Positions 1 to 7,927 of a DNA stretch of 62,813 bases are shown here, piece after piece (within the stretch, counting starts at the first letter, position 1; the number at the start of each line of letters is the position of its first letter). The notes beneath the pieces were generated by a model, which saw only the letters and a list, made by a program, of their open reading frames with translations, had not been told where the DNA came from and made no database searches. The stretch is from JBDTVS01 sp040007095 (GTDB taxonomy: Bacteria; Acidobacteriota; Vicinamibacteria; Vicinamibacterales; CAVVIG01), in the NCBI GenBank assembly GCA_040007095.1, contig JBDTVS010000150.1, positions 1-62,813 on the forward strand. Direction: 5' to 3'. Both the position numbers and the translations under genes were made by a program.

Positions 1-32
1 ACAATGTGCAGTAGCGTGGGGAGGGGTCATCC

Positions 33-1082
33 ATGAAACGCTTCGCATTCGTCGCCGCGCTCCTGCTGCTGGCCGTTCCGTTCCGGCCTCGGGCTCAACA
101 GCCAGCGCCATTCTCACCAGCCGACCTGGTCGGTACTTGGACGCTTGATGTCGCCGAGCCTGCCGAGAGTGGCGGAGGGCGTGGCGGCGACGAAGCGGCG
201 ACCGCTGGGCGAGGCGGACAGGCGGACGCGGCCGGAAGGGGCCGCGGGGGCGGAGGCGGTGGTGGCCGAGGCGCAAACCTCAAGGGACTCTTGATTTTTG
301 ACGGCGCCGGGCACGCGTTCGAGATGATTACGCGCGCGTCCATGGCGCAGCCGACCGGGGCAACGCAGGCGCTGACTGAATCGCAGTTGCGGTTCGCGGG
401 GTCGGGTGGGTTCTGGGGCAGCTACAAGGCGGATGGTCAGACGAAGGCGATCACGTTCAAGGCGGAAGGCGCGGTCAGCCCCAACATGATGGGGCGCGAA
501 TTCACCCGATCGTTCGAAGTCGCGGGCGATCGCCTGACGGTCACGTATACGGGCGCCGAACACTATGCGCCGGCGGGCACCCGATGGACCTTTGCGCGCG
601 TGCCCACCGTGGATAACGTCGGCCCGACCTATCGCAAAGTGCTGGGCTTCTGGCAGCACGTCGTCGAGAAGCGCGTGAACCTCACAACCGGCATGACCCT
701 CTCGGAAACGCGCCGCGCACCCAGCATCATCGTTTACACGGCGTCGGGCTATGTCGGCGTCCACTTTCCGCCGTTGAATCGGCCGAGATTCGCGGCTGAC
801 GCGCCAACCGATGCAGAAGCTCGGGCCGCCTTGCAGGGCTACGTCGGCTATTTTGGCGCGTTGAGCGTGTATCCGAACATGGTGTTCCACCAGATCCTGA
901 CCGGCATCAGCTTCGCCGGCGGCACAACGCTCAAGCGGCCACTCGAGATGTCGGGCGACGAGGTGACGATCAAGTTCCCGCCGACGACAAACCAGCAAGG
1001 GCAGCAGACATCGACCCACGTGACGCTGCGGCGGTTGAGTGGCGAGGCCGCGATGATCCCGGCGCGAGACCGTGTGCAGTAG
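33..1082 (+). CDS. Secreted lipocalin-like domain protein (copy 1)
   Basis: A 349-residue exported protein of unknown function. Residues 1-22 form a signal peptide (MKRFA, a leucine-rich core, then RAQQ). A low-complexity Gly/Arg/Ala-rich stretch follows at about residues 45-80 (GGRGGDEAA, GRGRGGGGGGG). The remainder reads as two beta-rich halves, with the first beginning GTWTLDV and a second around residue 205 (GFWQHVVEKRVNLTTG). The 'GTW' opening and the strand pattern resemble lipocalin-like domains common in Acidobacteriota and Proteobacteria; this assignment is by pattern only. A purine-rich GGGGAGGGG lies just upstream of the ATG. A near-identical paralogue lies at 21671-22720, so the gene has been duplicated within about 20 kb. 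Ligand and role cannot be read from the sequence. Confidence 0.75.
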   Translation: MKRFAFVAALLLLAVPFRPRAQQPAPFSPADLVGTWTLDVAEPAESGGGRGGDEAATAGRGGQADAAGRGRGGGGGGGRGANLKGLLIFDGAGHAFEMITRASMAQPTGATQALTESQLRFAGSGGFWGSYKADGQTKAITFKAEGAVSPNMMGREFTRSFEVAGDRLTVTYTGAEHYAPAGTRWTFARVPTVDNVGPTYRKVLGFWQHVVEKRVNLTTGMTLSETRRAPSIIVYTASGYVGVHFPPLNRPRFAADAPTDAEARAALQGYVGYFGALSVYPNMVFHQILTGISFAGGTTLKRPLEMSGDEVTIKFPPTTNQQGQQTSTHVTLRRLSGEAAMIPARDRVQ

Positions 1083-1286
1083 CGAACCAGGGCACACGCT
1101 GTCGGTCCTGGAGTCTTTGGCCTCTGAACGTTCACGGCCGTGTCAAACGCTGGCCGGGGGCGGCGGGCGGCGGATCCGATAAGGCTTCTTGTGTTAACCC
1201 GGCACCCGTTGTCTAATCCGGCCTAAGGGATTGCTACCTTCATGTACCGAACCTTTCGCGACCATCTAAACGAGGGGACGCCGCTA

Positions 1287-1594
1287 TCACGCGGATCCAC
1301 ATTCTCACGGTGAGCCTCGACACCAGCCTGACACCCACATCGGCGTCCAGGCGTGGCTCTTTCTCGACCATCCGGTCGAGCGTCCCGGTCTCGTGCCCGG
1401 CGTCAAGTCGGTCGCGCTCGCTTCCGTCGTGCCGATGAACGGAACCAGCTGGTTGCGGTCGTCCCGAGAGTTTTCAGTTCCGGCTGAAGTAGAGAGTGCG
1501 ACGGTGCCTGGCGCGTTCGTGGATGAAGGCTTCGACACGATCAGGATCGCGAAGCCCAGCGCTCGCCCGACCGCTGCCGGATCACACACTTGAC
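1287..1594 (+). pseudogene. Relic of an ADOP/MacB-type ABC permease
   Basis: Short blocks of permease-like sequence occur without an intact reading frame. The translation RIHILTVSLDTSLTPTS at about 1294 is followed in another frame by PGVKSVALASVVPMNGTSW at 1396-1452 and by FVDEGFDTIRI. The 'LPGV-SVALAS-VPMNG' string is characteristic of the periplasmic domain of acidobacterial duplicated orphan permeases. There is no start, no membrane segment and no C-terminal domain, so this is a decayed fragment. The surrounding 1083-1286 holds no gene that I recognise. Confidence 0.5.
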
Positions 1595-1662
1595 CAGAAC
1601 GTCGTCGGAGTGCGACTCTGGTTGAGGCTCGGGGAGGCAGTAGGCGAGCCAAGGCAACTTAC

Positions 1663-1875
1663 ATGATCAGAACCGTTGAGGCCGTCATCGATGAGCGGGG
1701 GAACGTCAGGCTCCTCGACCCCATCCATCCTCGCACGGCTCGCCGAGCGTTAGTGATGATTCTCGAGGAGGGCCCTGCGGACAGAGCGTCGGAGACCGCT
1801 CTCCTCAGTGAGGTGGCGCTAGCCGAGGATTGGAATCGCCCCGAAGAGGACGAAGCGTGGTCACACCTGCAATAG
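1663..1875 (+). CDS. Antitoxin-like protein of a broken MazEF-type pair
   Basis: A 70-residue acidic protein beginning MIRTVEAVIDERGNVRLL, a short beta-rich opening like those of AbrB/DUF104-type antitoxins. The C-terminal half is acidic (SEVALAEDWNRPEEDEAW), as expected of the part that wraps a toxin. The end of the frame overlaps the start of a MazF-like toxin (GTG at 1857), the usual arrangement for a coupled toxin-antitoxin pair. The toxin is frameshifted, so the antitoxin may now be orphaned. Family assignment is by size, composition and neighbour rather than by a strong motif. Confidence 0.6.
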   Translation: MIRTVEAVIDERGNVRLLDPIHPRTARRALVMILEEGPADRASETALLSEVALAEDWNRPEEDEAWSHLQ

Positions 1876-2200
1876 GTGCAGTGGTTCTCGTCCGCTTTCC
1901 ATTCTCCGATCTCTCACAGTCCAAGCTGCGCCCCGCCGTCGTACTCGCGGACGTCGGCCGCGGAGATCGAATTCTCTGTCAGATTACGAGCAAGCCGTAC
2001 GGCGACACGGAGCGATCAAACTGGACCAATCGGCCTTTGCCTCCGGATCCCTACGGGTGACCAGCTACGCCAGGCCCGGCAAGCTGTTCACAGCGAGTCA
2101 AGAACTCGTGACGAGCCAGGTGGCGGTGCTGAAACCAGACATCTTCAATCGCGTCATTGACGCCATCGTCGATCTTCTTCGCAGCGCTTCGGTTGCTTGA
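1857..2200 (+). pseudogene. MazF/PemK-type toxin, frameshifted
   Basis: From a GTG at 1857 the frame reads VVTPAIGAVVLVRFPFSDLS, then KLRPAVVLAD and DRILCQITSKPYGD. This is the typical MazF/PemK opening with the 'PFSDLSQSKLRPAVVL' core of the SH3-like barrel. After about 2010 the homology moves to another frame (AIKLDQSAFASGSLRV, then a C-terminal helix ending LLRSASVA at 2200). The first frame instead runs to a stop at 2060. A single-base indel near 2008-2011 would restore a toxin of about 114 residues. It is therefore an inactivated ribonuclease toxin unless the indel is a sequencing error. Confidence 0.65.
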
Positions 2201-2406
2201 TGGCGAAAAACGACAAGTTGACCGCGACGCCGTCTCGGGAATCATTGCGTTCAGAAGCAGTTGGCACACGCCTACATCGGCATCCACGATGGAACCGCCC
2301 TGGGACGTGCTCGAAGGCGAGTCTTGTTCGTGCGATCGGAGGCTCAGCCTCCGCCGCAGCGTTTGTAAACCGAAGCTCGATACAGCTCTGATTCGCCGCC
2401 GATTTT

Positions 2407-2906
2407 GTAACTGTTCAGGGGGCTGTACAAATTGAACCGATCGGCGTACCGTGTGACGCGTGTCGAGGCCCACACGCGGGCGCGAGCACGATCGCGCTGA
2501 GCGTCTGACGCAAGAGATTGAACGCCTTCGTCACGCATTGGTCGAGCGTGAGCGACAAATCGCCGAACAAGCCAAGCAGATCGCCGAGAAGGAACGACAG
2601 ATCGCGGATCTCGAACGACAGCTCGCGCTGCGACAGCAGAACTCGACGACCACCTCGAAGCCGCCGTCCTCGGATGGCCTCGCGGGACGCCAGCGCGAAC
2701 GCGGGCGCCGCACGAAGAGTCGACGCAAGCCCGGGGGACAGCCCGGTCATCCGGGGCACTCGCGCCCACTGGTGCCCGCCGAGCGTGCCAATGAGACCGT
2801 GGATCTGATGCCCCAGGCGTGTCGCCATTGCGCGCGGCGACTGCATGCACGAGACCGTGTCGGGGAGCGCCGCCGTCATCAAGTCACGGAAGTGCCGACC
2901 AGCTAG
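2407..2906 (+). mobile_element. IS66-family insertion sequence remnant
   Basis: This interval spans a probable left end (GTAACTGTTCAGGGGGC, similar to IS66 terminal repeats that start GTAA) and the truncated tnpC frame. No tnpA or tnpB and no right end are visible, so it is a decayed remnant. It adjoins the frameshifted toxin, which marks 1.1-2.9 kb as a degraded accessory patch. Confidence 0.5.
2460..2906 (+). pseudogene. N-terminal fragment of an IS66-family transposase (TnpC)
   Basis: The 148-residue frame has a heptad-like coiled coil (repeats of RQIAEQAKQIAEKERQIADLE), then NSTTTSKPPSSDG, a Lys/Arg-rich linker, GGQPGHPGHSR and a zinc-finger-like CRHCARRL. These are the hallmark N-terminal elements of IS66 TnpC (leucine-zipper region, 'SSKPPSSDG', 'GGQPGHPGH', zinc finger). 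The frame stops at VTEVPTS, before the catalytic DDE domain, and no continuation follows. The sequence GTAACTGTTCAGGGGG at about 2407 could be the left inverted repeat of the element. The 2201-2406 stretch has no gene that I recognise. Confidence 0.75.
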
Positions 2907-3084
2907 GCTAGAGTTTAGGTGGCGAGACTCAATAACACATGGCTGACTATCTTGCTTACTGGAGGCCCTCGACGGTCCGCGGCATCCTCGCAGGGCCGAC
3001 CCAACTGCTGAATCATGCCGCCAGCAATTGCAGGCCCCAGATTCCGGGCAGATCGACGTTCTGGCAAGGACTCGAACCCGAAGG

Positions 3085-3444
3085 CTACATGTCCTCGACC
3101 GGCCGAACCTCGGACTCGCACTCGAATTCCGGCCAGTGGACCCGGTGCAGCTCCATGAACTCCCGCGCCACGCCGTCGGCCTCTTGCTTCGACTTCGTCT
3201 CGACCAGCGCATACCCGCCGATGACCTCTTTGGTTTCCGTAAACGGCCCATCGGTCACCTGCAGCGTGCCGCCGCTCGACCGGATCCGGTAGGCCTCCGA
3301 GGTCGGCTTGAGTCCGCCCGTATCTTTGAGGACCCCGTTGGCAAGCATCCTGCCAACGAACTCCCCCATGGCATCCATGAGCGCCTTTGGCGGTTGGGTC
3401 TGTCCAATAGCTTCGGCATGTTTGATGAACATCAGATACTTCAT
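3085..3444 (-). CDS. YCII-related (DGPF domain) protein
   Basis: A 119-residue protein beginning MKYLMFIKHAEA, the standard opening of YCII/DGPF-domain proteins. It carries DGPFTETKEVIGGYALVE, the defining DGPF signature. The family has a ferredoxin-like fold and is often encoded beside ECF sigma factors, though none is visible here. A longer frame starts at 3594, but its first 50 residues are basic and low in complexity, so the internal ATG at 3444 is preferred. Biochemical role unknown. Confidence 0.85.
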   Translation of the reverse strand: MKYLMFIKHAEAIGQTQPPKALMDAMGEFVGRMLANGVLKDTGGLKPTSEAYRIRSSGGTLQVTDGPFTETKEVIGGYALVETKSKQEADGVAREFMELHRVHWPEFECESEVRPVEDM

Positions 3445-3696
3445 TTTGCCTGTCTCCAATCGGTGGTGAATCGCCGGGGATGGTGAGGTGACTCCATTAC
3501 CTCTCACGGCATAGTCGATCGGGAATCCGACAGATCGACACGCAATCAATCTCGAAGTACTGCTGTTACTTCGACTTCGTGCTCGACCAGCCAAGCGGTC
3601 ACGCCGCAGGTTCGCAGGCGCGGTCCCGAACTTGTGGCGTTCGATGGGGGAAGCATCGGCGGCGTCCGGCGACGGTTTTTGGCGAAGGACAGGTGT

Positions 3697-6600
3697 TCAG
3701 TCTCGGCTGGGGCTTTTGAGCGGCTGCTTCGAATCCAGGTCATCGGTCGTTCCCTCCAGGAGTTGTTGCGCCTCCTCGTCCGAGAGCGACTCCAGCCAGG
3801 ACAGATCCTCGTCAAGATCCCCTTCTGGACGATCGCGCGGATCTGCGGCGGCGATCATCTCCGCCATGCGCGCCACGGTGGGCGATTCAAAGAACTCAGG
3901 CAGTGAGACGTGGAAGACGAATGTCTCCGCCACGCGCGAGATGATCGTCATCGCGTGCAGGGAATGGCCGCCGAGGTCGAAGAAGTTATCGTTGACGCCG
4001 ACGCCACCCACGCCCAGGACGCTGCTCCAGATGTCCGCCAGTCCGCGCTCGACGCTCGTCTGTGGCTTCTCAACCCCGGCGTCCGCGTTCGCGCTCGCAA
4101 ATACAGGCGAGGGCAGCGCCGCGCGATCCACTTTGCCGTTGGGCGTCACGGGAAGGACATCCAGGCGGACGAAGGCCGCGGGAACCATGTACCCGGGGAG
4201 GCGGCTCTCCAGGTATGTCCGGAGGCTGCCGGGCGCGGGCGCTGGCGCGTCGCCGGCGACGTAGTAGGCCACGAGGCGCGCGTCCTGCGCGCCCTCCTGC
4301 CACGTCCTCACGGCGGATGCTGTGACCGCCGGATGATCCATGAGCGTTCGTTCCACCTCGCCGAGCTCCACGCGGTAGCCTCGGATTTTTACCTGCGAGT
4401 CTTTGCGTCCAAGATGCAGCAGGCAGCCATCGGCGAGCAGTTGCCCCAGATCGCCGGTGCGATAGACGCTTTCCGGCGGGGAGCCCGATGCGGGCGAGAA
4501 CGCTTCCGACGTCAGGTCCGGGCGACGCCAGTAGCCCGGCGACAGGTACGCGCTCCTGACCGCAATCTCGCCGGTCTGATTCCTGCCCAGTTCGCGGCCG
4601 CTCTCATCCAGCACCATCACGACGAGATCGTCGACCGCGTAACCCACGGGGACGGGGTTGGCGGGAATCGCCGATTGCTTGTCCATGACGTGCCAGCTGA
4701 TGTTGCCGGTCTCTGTCGAACCGTAGCGATTCACCAGCACACACGTCGGCGAGAAATGGCGCTTGTAGAGTTCTACGTCGTGCCAGAGCAGCGACTCGCT
4801 GCCGAGCACGACCAGTCGAAGGTCTGGAAGGAGATCCGCGTCGTTCATCGCCTCGACCAGGTGGCGGAACCCGGTCGGGAACCAATGGAGCACCGTAATC
4901 CGCGCGCTCTTCAGCCAGCGCGCCAGGCCTTCGATGCCTTCCGCCACGACCGGGAACGAACACAACGCGGCCCCGCTCAGGAGCGCGCCGAAGATGTCCA
5001 GCCGCGACGCGCTGAACGCGTGGGAATGAAGCTGCGTCAACCGGTCTTCCCGCGTGAGCTTCAGGGCATTCGTGTAGAGCATCATCTGATGCAGCACGTT
5101 GCGATGCGTCTGCACCACGCCTTTGGGCCGCCCGGTCGAGCCGGAGGTGTAGAGAAGATACGCGAACGCGTCCGGAGGGACGGCCAGCCCAGGATTGACG
5201 TCTGGCAATTCCTCGCCAAGCGCATCGACGTTCAGCACGTCCACCACGACGCTCAAACCCTGCGCAAAGGTTCGTGCCAACGAGACGTGGGCGTTGTCGG
5301 TAAGGAGTAGCGGCGCCTGCGCCTCTTCAAGCAGTCGAGCCAGCCTGTCGGCAGGATGGCTGACGTCCAGGGGAACGTACCACTTCCCGGCTTTGAGAAT
5401 GCCAAGGATCGCAGCGGCCGCGGGTGCGCCGCCTGGCAGGAAGAGCGCGACAGGGTCTTGCCCCGGTCCCCGCCGGGCGAGAATGGCATGGGCGATCGTG
5501 TTGGCGGCGCGATTCAGCTCCGCGTAGGTCAACGCGAGCTCGCCATCCTCGACGGCCGATCGGTTGCCGAACTGCTCGACCAACTGCTCGAACCGTGCCG
5601 GAATCGATCGTTCGATGTCCTTCCTGTCGAACGGCACGAACGAGCGGCTCGGCTCGATAACGACGCGTGGGACAGGAGAAGCGCTGCTCGCACTTGAGGG
5701 CGCGCTCCTGGGCGCCCAGCCCTCGAACCTCACCAGGCGGAACTTGCCGGTCTTGGGATCGTTGGCAATCGAAGAGACTCGTCGGACATCGACGATGGTT
5801 CGCGTGGCGCGCTTTTCGCGAAGGATGTAATCGAACTGCTGCCTGACGGCCGCGTCCAAATCCTGCGGGGCCACATAGTCGATGCGGATGCGATCCGGAC
5901 CGACCGACACGTACTGAACCTTGTCCAGGGTCGGAACCTGGATCTCCAGCACGAGAGGATGGATGGTGTCTGGCTGTCCGTCGGCCCGTACGACGGGGAG
6001 GGCGTCGTGCACCCTGCCGCGGATTTCGCGCAGCGTCGTAAAGGGAGCGTCCGGCGCTGGCGTGCCTCTTCGCACGTAGTCGCCGAGCTCGTAGCGGATG
6101 ATCGGCAGCACGACGTTGTACAGATTGGTCACGACAACGCGACCCTCCTGCTCCGGCGCGACGGGCTGATCGCGTTCGTCCAGCACCTCCAGGACATTCA
6201 GATCGTCCAGGACCGTCATCTGGTCCGATCCTGGTGTTCGGATGGCCATGAATTTCGACTCGGCGCAGGCGTACAGGCTGTAGATGGGCGCATTCCAGGC
6301 GGCCTGGATCTGCCGTTCCATCGCGCCGGTCAGCACGTCGCCGTGCACGAAGATTCGCTGCGGCCGAATCCGCAGGCGCCCTTCGAGGGCGAACTCCGCC
6401 AGCTGGGCCACGCAGCTCGAGTAACCGTTGAGACGGTGCGGTTGAAACTCGTTCAATCGCTGCACCGTCTGGTCGCTCGGATCGAGCAGCGACAGGAGGA
6501 GTGTCTCGTAGACACTGTCCGGCATGGAGTTGGCCGTGGACACGGTGGCGAAGTGGCCGCTCGTCGCGATGTAAAAAGCGATCCGTGTCTTGCCGTTCTT

Positions 6601-7041
6601 GAAATTTTCCGGTAACGGCAGATGCGCCGCCAGCGTGATGTCGGCGATCGTCCAGGCCTTCTGATCGTACGCGAAGATGCCGATGTCCCCGGACGTGCCC
6701 GATCCATGAAGGACAACCATGTCGCTGCAAAAACTATCGCGGGGGTTGCGATTGTGATTGAGCCAGGCCTCGACATCCGTCCGTCGAAGCCTCGCGTCCG
6801 TGACGGCGCGATCGAAGTTGTCGATCAGCACTTTCTTGGGCAGCAGCGGCAGATCGGCCACGGACACGTCAGGAAGGTGCTCTTCGCGGATGCCGTGTCC
6901 GGCGTAGTACTCGCGATAGAAGGGGGAACGCCGCCACACCTGCGCGAGCAGACGCTGGAAGTGCCGCTGCTGCATGCGCAACATGGCCTCGCGGGTCTTC
7001 GGCGCCGGTCCTTCAGAGGGCGCGTTGCCTGATGCGCTCAT
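3697..7041 (-). CDS. NRPS-like fusion: PaaK-type ligase, A domain, PCP
   Basis: A 1114-residue protein with two AMP-forming domains in tandem. Residues about 20-440 are a phenylacetate-CoA-ligase (PaaK)-like domain with a phosphate loop at LHGSGTSGD, plus YACAESKF and RYELGDYVRRG. Residues about 460-970 are an NRPS adenylation domain (LLYTSGSTGRPKG, NRYGSTET, YRTGDLG, NGKVDR). Residues about 985-1060 are a carrier domain with the phosphopantetheine serine in DNFFDLGGHSLHAM. There is no condensation domain. Aligning to GrsA by eye, the specificity residues are S-A-L-H-V-L-R-N-I-K. The aspartate that normally holds the alpha-amino group is replaced by serine, so the substrate may not be a standard alpha-amino acid. 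The likely role is to load a starter unit for the downstream-acting C-A-PCP-TE enzyme at 7924-12132. The PaaK-like domain may supply or CoA-activate an aryl or acyl acid (inference). Confidence 0.88.
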   Translation of the reverse strand: MSASGNAPSEGPAPKTREAMLRMQQRHFQRLLAQVWRRSPFYREYYAGHGIREEHLPDVSVADLPLLPKKVLIDNFDRAVTDARLRRTDVEAWLNHNRNPRDSFCSDMVVLHGSGTSGDIGIFAYDQKAWTIADITLAAHLPLPENFKNGKTRIAFYIATSGHFATVSTANSMPDSVYETLLLSLLDPSDQTVQRLNEFQPHRLNGYSSCVAQLAEFALEGRLRIRPQRIFVHGDVLTGAMERQIQAAWNAPIYSLYACAESKFMAIRTPGSDQMTVLDDLNVLEVLDERDQPVAPEQEGRVVVTNLYNVVLPIIRYELGDYVRRGTPAPDAPFTTLREIRGRVHDALPVVRADGQPDTIHPLVLEIQVPTLDKVQYVSVGPDRIRIDYVAPQDLDAAVRQQFDYILREKRATRTIVDVRRVSSIANDPKTGKFRLVRFEGWAPRSAPSSASSASPVPRVVIEPSRSFVPFDRKDIERSIPARFEQLVEQFGNRSAVEDGELALTYAELNRAANTIAHAILARRGPGQDPVALFLPGGAPAAAAILGILKAGKWYVPLDVSHPADRLARLLEEAQAPLLLTDNAHVSLARTFAQGLSVVVDVLNVDALGEELPDVNPGLAVPPDAFAYLLYTSGSTGRPKGVVQTHRNVLHQMMLYTNALKLTREDRLTQLHSHAFSASRLDIFGALLSGAALCSFPVVAEGIEGLARWLKSARITVLHWFPTGFRHLVEAMNDADLLPDLRLVVLGSESLLWHDVELYKRHFSPTCVLVNRYGSTETGNISWHVMDKQSAIPANPVPVGYAVDDLVVMVLDESGRELGRNQTGEIAVRSAYLSPGYWRRPDLTSEAFSPASGSPPESVYRTGDLGQLLADGCLLHLGRKDSQVKIRGYRVELGEVERTLMDHPAVTASAVRTWQEGAQDARLVAYYVAGDAPAPAPGSLRTYLESRLPGYMVPAAFVRLDVLPVTPNGKVDRAALPSPVFASANADAGVEKPQTSVERGLADIWSSVLGVGGVGVNDNFFDLGGHSLHAMTIISRVAETFVFHVSLPEFFESPTVARMAEMIAAADPRDRPEGDLDEDLSWLESLSDEEAQQLLEGTTDDLDSKQPLKSPSRD

Positions 7042-7111
7042 AACTTGATCATCGACAAATCAGAGGGGACCGGCCGGACGCTGATCGTCAAGAGTGCCAT
7101 AGCGGGCAAAC

Positions 7112-7927
7112 CTACAGTCGCTTGCTGAACCATCGGAGCCTCGACCCTGCCGGCACACCACGTAGTTCGCCGATCTCGGTGTAGCCGAGCTTCACGTAAA
7201 AGTCCGGGGCTTGAAAGTCGAACGTGCTCACAAAGGACACCTCACACGCGCGTTCCCTCGCCACCTCTTCCGCGCGGCGCATGAGGGACACACCATGTCC
7301 TTGCCCCCGGTGCGCGGCGTCCACCCAGAGGAGGTCGATGCGCAAGGCATTCCAGTACACCAGGCACTTCAGTCCAGCAACCAGCGTTCCGGATTCGTCC
7401 CGCACGGATAACGCGAAGGGATAAGGGCGAAGCGGACCAGCGTGGCTCTCGTTGATCGCGATCAGCCGCGCTTGCAGTTCCGATTCCACGACGTGAACCG
7501 ACGGCTCCAAAACCATCGTGCCCGCGGAACCGCGGCGTGCCGACGTGCCGGACATTCGCGCGGCTGCCGGAACCCCTGTCGCCATGAGCAGCCATGACGC
7601 CAGAGGAACGACCAGGAACACGACCGCCGGCGTCGGCGTCGGGGGCCTCAGCGCAACGTACCAGTAGATGGCCGAAGAGCTCAGCGCGAGCGCCAGCGTC
7701 ACGCTGTGAAGCGTCGCCTGCGTTCTCACCGACCACCGCTTCGAAAACATGTCGACCAGTTGCAGGCCGATGAACGGGGAAACCACCCAGAGCGCCAAAA
7801 GAAGGAGGAGCACCCTGGAAGGGTGATGACGACCAACCCAGAGCATCAATCCCACCGAGCCTCCGGCCGCAGCCACCACCGCGGCCAGGGCCACTGCGTG
7901 CAGGAGGACCAGGAACCGACCGTTCAT
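7112..7927 (-). CDS. Membrane-anchored GNAT-family acetyltransferase
   Basis: A 271-residue protein. The first about 120 residues hold four hydrophobic segments (about 6-28, 36-57, 72-92, 100-120). The C-terminal half is a GNAT domain with the acetyl-CoA pyrophosphate-binding signature HRGQGHGVSLM and the closing pattern DFYVKLGYTEIGELRG. Its ATG overlaps the TGA of the large NRPS gene (ATGA), which indicates translational coupling. The next gene, the PaaK-A-PCP fusion, starts about 70 bases further on. The context suggests N-acylation of the NRPS product or self-resistance at the membrane, but the acceptor is unknown. Confidence 0.8.
   Translation of the reverse strand: MNGRFLVLLHAVALAAVVAAAGGSVGLMLWVGRHHPSRVLLLLLALWVVSPFIGLQLVDMFSKRWSVRTQATLHSVTLALALSSSAIYWYVALRPPTPTPAVVFLVVPLASWLLMATGVPAAARMSGTSARRGSAGTMVLEPSVHVVESELQARLIAINESHAGPLRPYPFALSVRDESGTLVAGLKCLVYWNALRIDLLWVDAAHRGQGHGVSLMRRAEEVARERACEVSFVSTFDFQAPDFYVKLGYTEIGELRGVPAGSRLRWFSKRL

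Noticed and set aside
3068..3079. A tRNA T-arm-like string (GGGTTCGAGTCC on the minus strand)
   Set aside because: No acceptor, D or anticodon arm can be folded around it. It follows the stop of the YCII gene.
3445..3594. N-terminal extension of the YCII protein
   Set aside because: The added 50 residues are Arg/Ser-rich and unlike the family. MKYLMFIKHAEA is the standard start.
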